NCBI GenBank assembly: GCA_016235665.1
Contig: JACRJI010000014.1
Coordinates: 1 to 64,000 of the forward strand
Direction of reading: 5' to 3'
DNA length: 64,000 nt
Source of the DNA: a candidate division TA06 bacterium
GTDB lineage: Bacteria; Edwardsbacteria; AC1; EtOH8
The position numbers and the translations under genes were made by a program. Below are positions 9,337-17,500 of the stretch, in pieces (the first letter of the stretch is position 1; every line of letters begins with the position of its first letter). Below the pieces are notes generated by a model. The model was not told the DNA's origin and searched no databases. It saw nothing but the letters and a program-made list of their open reading frames with translations.

Positions 9337-11014
9337 TCAGAGAGTGCAAAGCGCCGAGAACCTGGTGGTGGAGGCGGAACTTGATCTGGCCGCCATCGCC
9401 CAGGTTCTGGAAGGGCAAAAGAATATATCCTCGCTGCTCGATCCGGACCAGGGCAAGGAAAGGCTCAGCCTGTTATTGGAGGCCTCCCGCCGCCTGAGCC
9501 GGGTCTTAAATCTCGACCAGCTGCTAAATGTGACCATGGATTCGGTGCTTGCCCTGACCCGGGCCGAACGGGGATTCCTGATGCTGTACGAAGGGGAGAT
9601 CCTGAAATTCAGAGTGATCAGGAACCAGAAAAGCCAAAACTGGGAGGGGGAGGATTTCCAGATCAGCCATACCATCACCCAGCAGGTAATAGACAGCGGC
9701 CAGCCTCTCTGGGTCAAGGATGCCTCCCAGGACGCCAATTACAGCCAGTCGGCCTCCATCGCCGATCTCAAACTGCGGTCATGCATGTGTGTGCCGCTTT
9801 TTTCCGGCCAGGCCGACAAAAGAAAAATGCTGGGAGTGATCTATGTCGACAGCCAGCAGATCCACGAGAGCTTTTCCCCCCAGGATCTGGACCTTTTTGC
9901 CGCCCTGGCGGCCCAGGCCGCCATCGCCATTGAGAACGCCGAACTGGTGGAGAACATCAGCCGGCTGGAGCGGGAAAAACGGGAGCAGCTGGAAAGAGAG
10001 AACGTTTCGCTTCAGAAACAATTGGAGGACCGGGGAGAGCTGCTGGGGCAGTGTCCGGCTATGGAGAAGGTTTTTTCCCTGGTGCGGCGGGTGTCCGGAT
10101 CCGAGGTGAATCTGTTGTTGCTGGGGGAATCGGGCACTGGAAAAACCCTGGTGGCCCGGGCCGTCCATCATCTGAGCCTGCGGAAGAACAAACCGTTCAT
10201 AGTCATAGACTGCGGCTCCATCCCGGAAAACCTGCTGGAGTCGGAGCTGTTCGGCTACGAGAAGGGGGCCTTTACCGGGGCCTTTGCCCGCAGGCAGGGA
10301 AAATTTGAGATGGCAGACGGAGGAACGGTTTTTCTGGACGAGATCGGGGAGATGCCCACCGCCCTCCAGACCAAGCTGCTGCGGGTGATCCAGGAAGGGG
10401 TGGTGGAGCACATCGGAGGAAAGGATACCATCAAAGTGGACCTGCGGATCATCGCCGCCACCAGCCGGGACCTGGAGCAGGACATTCGAAACGGCCGGTT
10501 CCGGAAGGATCTCTTTTACCGGCTCAACGTAATCACCATCCACCTGCCGCCGATGCGGGAGCGGGATAGCGATGCCCTGCTGCTGGCCGGATTTTTTCTG
10601 GAAAAATATTCGGCCAAGCACCGGAAACACATTGCCGGTTTAAATTCCGCCGCCAAAGCGGCATTGATGAGCTACGGCTGGCCGGGAAACGTAAGAGAGC
10701 TGGAGCATAAGATTGAACGGGCGGTGATCATGTGCGACGGCCGGGAAATAGCGCCATCACACCTGGAACTGGAGCCGGCATATTATGAACCCAATCTGCC
10801 GTCCGGGCTTAACGGCGCCAAAGCGGAGATAGAGAATAGGATGGTAATCCAGGCCCTGTCCCTGAACAACGGTGACATCACAGCTGTAGCCCTGCAGCTG
10901 GGGGTGACTCGGCAGCAGATCTACCGGATAATGAAGAGGCACGGGCTGAAGAAGGACAGGCAGGTTATTCCGGCAAAAAAGCAAAAAAGTATTGACAATC
11001 TTAATATAAAGTGA
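9326..11014 (+). CDS. Sigma-54-dependent transcriptional activator with GAF domain
   Basis: This 562-residue enhancer-binding protein has a GAF sensory domain (about 48-210), a short coiled linker (212-240), a sigma-54 AAA+ domain (about 243-475) and a Fis-type helix-turn-helix (about 502-546). Walker A GESGTGKT lies near 267, the sigma-54 contact loop GAFTGA near 315, and Walker B FLDEIGE near 338, so the ATPase should be competent. There is no receiver domain; control probably comes through GAF and the co-translated kinase. AGGAGG at 9311-9316 fixes ATG 9326, inside the end of the kinase gene. The nearest consensus -24/-12 promoter belongs to the C11 protease gene. The dyads in that intergenic region are the obvious binding sites. 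Confidence 0.92.
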   Translation: MPVNQRVQSAENLVVEAELDLAAIAQVLEGQKNISSLLDPDQGKERLSLLLEASRRLSRVLNLDQLLNVTMDSVLALTRAERGFLMLYEGEILKFRVIRNQKSQNWEGEDFQISHTITQQVIDSGQPLWVKDASQDANYSQSASIADLKLRSCMCVPLFSGQADKRKMLGVIYVDSQQIHESFSPQDLDLFAALAAQAAIAIENAELVENISRLEREKREQLERENVSLQKQLEDRGELLGQCPAMEKVFSLVRRVSGSEVNLLLLGESGTGKTLVARAVHHLSLRKNKPFIVIDCGSIPENLLESELFGYEKGAFTGAFARRQGKFEMADGGTVFLDEIGEMPTALQTKLLRVIQEGVVEHIGGKDTIKVDLRIIAATSRDLEQDIRNGRFRKDLFYRLNVITIHLPPMRERDSDALLLAGFFLEKYSAKHRKHIAGLNSAAKAALMSYGWPGNVRELEHKIERAVIMCDGREIAPSHLELEPAYYEPNLPSGLNGAKAEIENRMVIQALSLNNGDITAVALQLGVTRQQIYRIMKRHGLKKDRQVIPAKKQKSIDNLNIK

Positions 11015-11020
11015 TATCGT
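10992..11020 (+). promoter_or_regulatory. Sigma-70-type promoter
   Basis: TTGACA (10992-10997), 17 bases, TATCGT (11015-11020). It overlaps the last codons of the activator gene and points into the 11021-11255 gap. It may drive a short RNA or the 11256 gene. Confidence 0.55.
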
Positions 11021-11026
11021 CAATAC

Positions 11027-11151
11027 ACTAGACAACTACTGCGTGAAGTCCCGACCCTAACAAAATTATAAATATTGGGGTGGTGAGAACGTTGAAAATA
11101 ATATAAAGCCTTAATGTCTCCGGTAAAAAGGGATAGACATTGGGGCTTTTT
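11027..11151 (+). ncRNA. Candidate small RNA or attenuated leader
   Basis: A transcript from the 10992 promoter would start near 11027 and reach the strong terminator at 11106-11151, about 125 bases. No good reading frame lies inside and no known RNA family was recognised. It could equally be the attenuated leader of the 11256 gene. Confidence 0.35.
11106..11151 (+). terminator. Intrinsic terminator
   Basis: Arms 11106-11119 and 11135-11148 pair over 14 positions, with two G-T pairs, and T residues follow. It lies after the activator operon and before the 11256 gene. Confidence 0.8.
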
Positions 11152-11255
11152 GCGTTTAAATCCCGGAACCGGGTTGCCTGTAAAGGACTCTTATTGATAT
11201 AACCCCTAAAACAAGGGGTAAACAAAACCATAAACATCAATAGGAGGAGAAAGCC

Positions 11256-11609
11256 ATGCGCAAGCGACCCCAATCCACTGCGGACTTTCAGGGGACCGCC
11301 GAAGGCCTGGTAAAAGGCGGCGAGATCAACAAGACCGAGATAGCCAAGTGGGACCTAAGGGCTGCCGAACTGCAAAAACTTTCGGACAAATTCGTGGCCG
11401 CCAACGCCCTGCAGGAAAAGCTCAAAGGCGACCTGCACCAATCCACCGATGACTTGAGCGCAGTTAAAAAAGAACTGCAAAAAGAGATAGCCCGGTGGAT
11501 CTCCGTTTTGGAAGGCCAATACGGCAAGACATCCGAAAAGTTGCAGGACTTTGGAATAACCCCCAGGATGCTAAGGCCGCATAAGGGGCCCAGGGCTAAG
11601 AAGGCGTAA
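11256..11609 (+). CDS. Small basic helical protein of unknown function
   Basis: This 117-residue protein is not recognised. It is highly charged and mostly helical, rich in Lys, Glu, Leu and Ala, with a basic C-terminus (HKGPRAKKA). It has no signal peptide or membrane segment, so it is probably cytoplasmic. AGGAGGA at 11242-11248 is a strong Shine-Dalgarno for ATG 11256 and supports real translation. It stands alone between the terminator at 11151 and the repeat-rich gap. Base composition resembles the housekeeping genes, unlike the AT-rich island that follows. Confidence 0.7.
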   Translation: MRKRPQSTADFQGTAEGLVKGGEINKTEIAKWDLRAAELQKLSDKFVAANALQEKLKGDLHQSTDDLSAVKKELQKEIARWISVLEGQYGKTSEKLQDFGITPRMLRPHKGPRAKKA

Positions 11610-11620
11610 CTCAACCCCGG

Positions 11621-11648
11621 CCCTTCTCTCGAGGGAGGGGAGAAAGGG
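11621..11648. repeat. REP-like palindrome (CCCTTCTC family)
   Basis: An imperfect hairpin with CCCTTCTC at one end and GAGAAAGGG at the other, around a CTCGAGGGAG centre, just after the 11256 gene. Related palindromes occur at 35908-35963, 41709-41730 and 56045-56067. Confidence 0.55.
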
Positions 11649-11669
11649 TTAGGTTAGATAGGAGGAATG

Positions 11670-11750
11670 GCAGGCAGGCTTGACGATCAATGTTTAGGTA
11701 CAGCTTATATGTAACAACGGGAAGTTCAGATGAAAATCAAGCCTGCCTGC
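11670..11750. repeat. Perfect 14-bp inverted repeat
   Basis: GCAGGCAGGCTTGA at 11670-11683 is repeated in inverse at 11737-11750, with 53 bases between. The enclosed segment has no gene that can be supported. Confidence 0.6.
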
Positions 11751-11799
11751 TTATAAACCACTGTAGTGAAAATTTAAAAAAGCAATAGAACGGGTCTTA

Positions 11800-12072
11800 A
11801 ACGGGTGCGTTCATAAAGTGAACGCAGGCGGGGCAACATAGAACAACAGTGTGTTTGTAGAGAACGATAAGGTGCAGGTTCTTAACGAGTGCGTTTTACG
11901 GCAAGACATATAAGAATGAATATCAAACGCAAGTGTTCTTGAAATGAACGCAAGCGTTCAAATAGGGAACGATAAGGAATACATAAATAACGATAGCGTT
12001 TGAACGATGAACGATATCGTTGCGGTAGGTAACGGGTGTGTTTAGCCGGACAACGACAGCATTTAGATTTCA
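11800..12072. repeat. Array of 13 units in exact 21-bp phase, with AACG-N4-CGTT dyad
   Basis: Units start at 11800, 11821, 11842 and so on to 12052, every 21 bases without a slip. Twelve of 13 begin AAC and eleven begin AACG. Several complete the dyad, for example AACGGGTGCGTT (11800), AACGAGTGCGTT (11884), AACGCAAGCGTT (11947), AACGATAGCGTT (11989) and the perfect palindrome AACGATATCGTT (12010). The unit at 11905 is badly decayed. Positions 13-21 of the units are not conserved. The plus frame has stops, so it is not coding. The array ends 54 bases before the start of the 12127 gene. Protein-binding array, iteron-like element and decayed minisatellite all remain possible. Confidence 0.85.
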
Positions 12073-12126
12073 CAACAATAAATATACCAAATAGTTAACC
12101 AATGTATATGGTAAGGAAGACAATTC

Positions 12127-13083
12127 ATGAATCATAAAACTAAATGCATACTAATAGCCCTGATACTAGGACTGGTAAGTGTTGCCCACTCGTCAGAGTT
12201 CAAAAACCCCTATAAGCTGCGGGATGTAAAATTCAGCAAAAAGCCTAAATTGGACGAATGGTGCGATGTATCGTTCAAATTGGTGTGCGATGGCGATTAT
12301 ATGATTGATTCGTTGCCGCTTAAGTTTATAATATGGGGCATACAGACCGACCAGCCTAACGAACAAATGCCAAAATGGTATGACATCAGGAAAGACTCCG
12401 AAAAGATTGTGAAGATCAGGATACGGCCGTATTTTTACGGTTGGTGCAAATTGGGGATGGAAAGCTTTGATGGGGATATTAACATAGGTATAAATGATAA
12501 AGGCAAATGCACTTTTGCGGGTGGCAGCGCCGAGTTGGGGGCCAAGCTTGGTAAGCCGGAGATTGAAAGAGAAGTTATAACCATGGATGGGCCGCTGACT
12601 ATAAGGGAATATTCACCCAGCCAGACAGCCAGACAAAGGAAGCTGTTATCGGTGGATACTATGGACGGGAATCTATATGGGTCTGATTACTATAAAAATG
12701 TTAAATTTATTAAAAGCAAGAAGGGGATATTGAAGTCAATCAGGGGCGGCGGAAACATATTGAGATATGATTTTTATCTGTCGCCATTACCGGAGTGGGG
12801 CAAGAAATCTAAGCTCAAGATAAAATTGGTGACAAGAAGGAATGAACCGCCGAAAGTTGAAGTATATAAACGGTTTGATTGGAAATTATTTTTGATAAAT
12901 GATACGATACCTCCGCTAAAATATTCGGATAATGCTGTATTTATATTGGAGTTTAAAATTAAACCAATTAAAGCAAGCGGGCAACATGCTTGGTTCAAGT
13001 TTGTATATAATCAATCTGACTCAACCGTAAGGGGCTTTGATATATATTTTGATGAAAAAGGAATTTTAAAACCTTTAGAATAA
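12127..13083 (+). CDS. Secreted protein of unknown family (paralogue A1)
   Basis: This 318-residue protein has an N-terminal signal peptide (about 1-22, ending VAHSS). No known domain is recognised. It pairs with the gene at 13643: the N-terminal 130 residues are clearly related (shared KFSKKPKLD, DSLPLK, RIRPYFYG, GINDKGK). A block from about residue 198 (SKKGILKSIRGGGNILRYDF and beyond) is identical over some 41 residues. The gene heads a four-gene A-B-A-B run with short gaps and good ribosome sites (AAGGA at 12113-12117 here). It is AT-rich compared with the flanking housekeeping genes. An envelope or exported role together with the large B protein is inferred from the signal peptides and order only. 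Confidence 0.75.
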   Translation: MNHKTKCILIALILGLVSVAHSSEFKNPYKLRDVKFSKKPKLDEWCDVSFKLVCDGDYMIDSLPLKFIIWGIQTDQPNEQMPKWYDIRKDSEKIVKIRIRPYFYGWCKLGMESFDGDINIGINDKGKCTFAGGSAELGAKLGKPEIEREVITMDGPLTIREYSPSQTARQRKLLSVDTMDGNLYGSDYYKNVKFIKSKKGILKSIRGGGNILRYDFYLSPLPEWGKKSKLKIKLVTRRNEPPKVEVYKRFDWKLFLINDTIPPLKYSDNAVFILEFKIKPIKASGQHAWFKFVYNQSDSTVRGFDIYFDEKGILKPLE

Positions 13084-13094
13084 GGGAACCTGAA

Positions 13095-13646
13095 ATGAAG
13101 CAGCAATTATCATGTATAACAGCATTCATTCTAGTGATAGCTGTAAATGTTATGGCTTCGGGAATAAACGACAGCCATTTAAAGCCCTTGAGTGCTCAGA
13201 ATGAATTAGTGCCCAAACGTGGTCGCATTGTGAAATATTACGACCGTGGACAGGGTTTAAAAACGGTGGTTTTATCAGGTTCATCGAGCCATTACCAAGA
13301 CGAATCTGGCAAGTGGCTGGAAATAAATACCAAAATAGTTGGCAATACCAAAGGCACCTGGAATTACCGGTCAATTAATAATACCATAAAAGCCTATTGG
13401 AACACAGATCAGATGGCAGTTGCCGATGGTGATGAAAGAATACTGTTGGAATTAAAAGGATATGGCGCCAATAACGGGAAGGATATCGTTAAGACAGCAA
13501 GGGATAAAACTGCAAGGTCTTTGGCAAAGCAAAACCGCCTGGTTTTTAAGGATTTATTCAGCAATGCTTCCGAATTTTATCAGGTAGCACCCGAGCAAGC
13601 CTATTGGGAAAGCGAAGGGCGCATGTACAAAAGGGGTAACACATGA
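13095..13646 (+). CDS. Truncated paralogue of the giant secreted protein (B1)
   Basis: This 183-residue protein has a signal peptide (1-21). It aligns with the N-terminus of the 2768-residue protein at 14582, sharing KYYDRG, SSSHYQDE, NNTIKAYWN, MAVADGDE and FSNASE. The match ends near residue 168; a short unrelated tail and a stop follow. All the DNRLRE, peptidase-like and sorting domains of the long copy are missing. It looks like the stub left when a second A-B unit recombined into this place. AAGGGA before the ATG and a 4-base overlap with the next gene suggest it is still translated. The retained domain resembles the N-terminal part of WapA/RHS-type surface proteins. Confidence 0.7.
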   Translation: MKQQLSCITAFILVIAVNVMASGINDSHLKPLSAQNELVPKRGRIVKYYDRGQGLKTVVLSGSSSHYQDESGKWLEINTKIVGNTKGTWNYRSINNTIKAYWNTDQMAVADGDERILLELKGYGANNGKDIVKTARDKTARSLAKQNRLVFKDLFSNASEFYQVAPEQAYWESEGRMYKRGNT

Positions 13647-14569
13647 AGCTTAAAACCCAATGCATAATAATAGCCCTGGCGTTGGCGTTGCTAAACAATG
13701 CAGCCCACGGCACCTTTAGATCGCCTTACGAGCTAAGGGAAGCCAAGTTCAGCAAGAAACCAAAACTTGACCAATGGTGCACATTGAAGATAAAGGTGGT
13801 GTGCGAAGGCCGGCCCACCGCCGACTCGTTGCCATTGAAAATTAACAGCCCGGGAATACAGACCGACTTGCCCGGTGATTCTCTACCCGTATGGCGCGAT
13901 ATAAAAGAAGGCGGAGTATACCGGGCCGAGTTCAGGATCCGGCCCTATTTTTACGGCAGCTCATTGCTTACGGTTTCCATCGCCAATGGGGGGGTGTTTA
14001 TTGGAATAAACGACAAGGGTAAAAGCAGCTTTGCCGGGACCAGCGCCGAGCTTAATAAGCTATTGGGCCCCTGGCAGGTGTCGGGCTATAATATTTACGG
14101 CCAGCCGGTGCATGACCTTTCGGAAGAGCAGGAAAGGAAGAAGGAAGAAATATTGAGCGGGTATTTGAAGGACGGTATAAAGTATATACAAAGCAAGAAG
14201 GGGATACTGAAGTCTATCCGGGGCGGCGGGAATATATTGAGATATGATTTTTACCTGTCGCCATTACCTGAGTGGGGGAAGAAATCCAAGCTTAAGATAA
14301 AGTTAGTGACAAGAAAGAAGGAACAGCCGAAAGTAGAAGTATATAAAACATCAGATATGAAATGTTTTATTAATATTGATACATTGGCGCAATTGCCTTT
14401 TGTAAAGGGGAAAGAGGGTATATTTACTTCGGAGCTGGTTGTAATGCCCAACAAAGAGAATGGCCTGCATACATGGTTTAATTTTATTTATGGTGAAAAA
14501 GATACAATCGAACGGGGGTTGGATATTAATTTCGATGAACAGGGCAAGATAAAACTTAATATATGGTAA
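13643..14569 (+). CDS. Secreted protein of unknown family (paralogue A2)
   Basis: This 308-residue paralogue of the 12127 product has a signal peptide (1-23, ending NAAHG). Its start overlaps the B1 stop by four bases and has AAGGGG at 13631-13636. The middle section differs from A1 (SGYNIYGQPVHDLSEEQ against the MDGPLTIREYSPS region). From about residue 181 a segment is nearly invariant between the two copies. In that segment the DNA of the two genes differs at about a dozen synonymous positions and no residue changes, so the protein sequence is under constraint. It is followed after 12 bases by the giant B2 gene, presumably its partner. Function unknown. Confidence 0.75.
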   Translation: MKLKTQCIIIALALALLNNAAHGTFRSPYELREAKFSKKPKLDQWCTLKIKVVCEGRPTADSLPLKINSPGIQTDLPGDSLPVWRDIKEGGVYRAEFRIRPYFYGSSLLTVSIANGGVFIGINDKGKSSFAGTSAELNKLLGPWQVSGYNIYGQPVHDLSEEQERKKEEILSGYLKDGIKYIQSKKGILKSIRGGGNILRYDFYLSPLPEWGKKSKLKIKLVTRKKEQPKVEVYKTSDMKCFINIDTLAQLPFVKGKEGIFTSELVVMPNKENGLHTWFNFIYGEKDTIERGLDINFDEQGKIKLNIW

Positions 14570-14581
14570 AAAGGAGATAGA

Positions 14582-17500
14582 ATGAAAAGACTTATTTCTA
14601 TATGCTTTGTCGCTATATTGACACTGTCTTTATGCAATGCGTTTGCTTTAAATATAAATGAAAGACAACTTAAGCCGAAAGTCGCTAAAAACGAAATAAA
14701 AGAACAGCGCGGACGCAATGTGAAATACTACGACCGTGGGCATGGCATAAAAACAGCAGTTATTTCAGCATCATCCAGCCATTATCAAGATGAAACAGGG
14801 AACTGGCAGGATGTAAGTACCGCTATACAGACCAACACCAAAGGTGCCTGGAATTACCAATCTATTAAAAACACTATCAAAGCCTATTGGAACGCAGACC
14901 AGATGGCAGTTGCCGATGGTGATGAAAGTATACGGTTGGAATTAAAAGGATATAGCACCACCAGCGGGAAGGATATAGTTAAAACGGAAAGGAATAAAAC
15001 TGCAACGACATCAGCAATACAAAATCAACTGGTTTATAAGGATGTTTTTAGCAATGCTTCCGAAATTTATTGTGTAGCCCCCGACAAGGTCTGTTTTGGT
15101 TTGCAAGTTAACGATAAATTTATGTCCCAAATCGCAAAAGGCGGGCAATTGGAATACGAACTTTATTTATCCAAAGGGATGGGGTTGTTTAAACCCAACG
15201 GCGAGCCAGTTAAGGATTCGTATGAAACCAATGGGAATGTCATTATAAGGGATAATGAAAAGGGAACCCAAAAATATATTCGTCCATTCGGCATGTTTTT
15301 AAAAGACAGCGCTAAAGCAATTGCACAGTGCATCAGCAAATATATTGTGGAAAATGACGGATCGGTAAAAATATTGGTTATAATCCCGGAAAACCTTAAA
15401 ACTAAAAGTTCGATTATTGATACATTCTCCATAAAGAGCGCCATTGAGAAATATTATCCGGTTGCGGACGCTGCCATTTATGAGGGTTCGCCGGATATTG
15501 TACAACCTGCCTATAGTTATTATTTGTACGTAGGGGTAGATTCGTCGTGGTTTACCGGAGGCAATACCTATCTTGCCCGTTCCGTAATAAAATATGATAT
15601 TAGTGCAATACCCGCAGATGTAGTAATAAGGAAGGCCACTCTGCGGTTGAACTTTATTAGCCGGTACGGACTAAATATATACTCAAATACACCGCATAAG
15701 ATAACCGTATATCCTCTCTCCGTTGATTGGTGCGATACGAACATTTCTTGGAATAGAATAGGTGCTAATTATTACAAGACCGATACAGCTTCAATTTATA
15801 TCATACCCGATACAGTTGTTGGCAAAGAATATTCGTGGTCCGTTACTGCAATAGTCAATAAATGGTATAAAGGTACCATACATAATTATGGTTTTATGTT
15901 GGATGGCTATGGTGATGGAAAAATTATTATTGATGAATTCTATTCAAAAGAAAGCTATTATTTCGGTCCCGACACCAATTTTTATGATCCCCAATTAGAA
16001 ATAGATTATAGCTGCGGAGCCGATCTGGTTAGCGATAGTACACCGGATGGCTGGTCAGCGCCTATCATCGTTTCCCACACGCCCAATGCCGTGTCCAGCG
16101 ATAACATATTCAGCCCTGAGGATTCGGTTTACATAAGCGCCAATGTTTACAACCGGCTTGATACGAATATTGTTGATTCATTTTCAAACGCGATATATGC
16201 CGATACCCAGATAATACACGCCTGGAGTTGTCCCGGCGGCTTGCCGGCCCAAACCAGCAGTCCCTGTCTTGACGTCCGTTATTGCCTTAAGCCGGGCATA
16301 AACGTCATAAAGACGGTGGCGGACGTCAACGGCGATATTCAGGAAACGGATGAGGACAACAACGAGTGCATTGTTAACATAAAAGCCAACCGGCCGCCAT
16401 ATGCCTGTTTTACAGACTCACCGGCTGTGAATAATATAGATGTTCAACTGCAACCTATATTCTACTGGCATTACCCCAACCCGGCCGATCCGGATGGCGA
16501 TACCGTTGTAAATTTCAGAATACAGATTGCTACGGATTCATTGTTTGCCGGTGTGGTTTGCGACAAATGGACGGGTTCGGGCAATTGCTTTTGGACCTAT
16601 GACGGCTATCTGAGCTTAAAGACAGCATACTACTGGCGCATAAGGGCCACCGACGGCCAGACCGAGCAGACAACTTGGAGCAATGTCAACAGTTTTACGA
16701 CAACTGACAAGATACTGGTATCCGGGACTGTAAAATATGAGAACAATAATTATGGCATAGACTCAACAAGGCCATTGTCAAAAGTTAAAATAGAATTTTA
16801 TGACCTTAGTATTAATTTGACGACTCCGTTAGATACGGCAACAACCGATGAATACGGGAATTTTAATTTTGGGTTGGTTAATGGCTTTAATGTGAATAAT
16901 AGTACAAATAATTTGCGGCTTAAACTTATTTTAAAAAATAATGCTGTATGTGACATACTTGATGGGCAGACAACAGGGAATCCGGCAATGGAGATATGGT
17001 TACCACCTTTAAATAGGGCAGACTTAATCTATTCATCAGATGGCAGTATTTATTATAATAAATCCATAAATAGTGAATACACCGGTGATCAAATATACCC
17101 CGAAAACAATAAGGACCTTGCCGCTTGCTACATTTACGATGCCATATACAAAGAACGTGATTATTTTAAAACACAGGCGGCTGTCTGTAATCCAAATCTT
17201 TTACCCATTAATGTTTATTTTAAATACAGCAGCATAGACAGTATAAGCAGTTTTGAGGTTGATAATACTGACCAGCGCATAAAAATAACAGCAGTGCGCT
17301 GTGTAATGCTAAGCGATGGCACACCCAAGCCCGGATTTTACGGTTCAAGCCCGTTCCATGAATACGCCCATGCCGTAATGTACAATAATTACAAAAACCC
17401 AACTACCGGGGCATACGGCGTTTTCCCAGGCGGTCAGGCGCCTAAAAAACACTGTCCATACGACACGACTACGCCAGCAGAGGCCCTTATTGAAGGCTGG

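Noticed and set aside
11027-11151. Known riboswitch upstream of the 11256 gene
   Set aside because: No recognisable ligand-binding core was found by eye; kept only as a candidate RNA.
11667-11714. Fifteen-codon frame after AGGAGGA
   Set aside because: The Shine-Dalgarno-like run touches the ATG with no spacing, and the frame lies in the arm of an inverted repeat.
11800-12072. Plus-strand heptapeptide coding repeat (N-x-x-V pattern)
   Set aside because: The pattern appears in 12 units but is broken by about six in-frame stops, roughly the random rate, so coding is not maintained.
11800-12072. CRISPR array
   Set aside because: Units are only 21 bases in all, the conserved part is a 12-base dyad, and no cas gene is present.
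11882-12073. Minus-strand 63-codon frame with heptad-like peptide repeats
   Set aside because: It is the direct reading of the 21-bp phased array in one frame, has no ribosome site, and its composition (many Arg, Tyr, Cys) is not protein-like.
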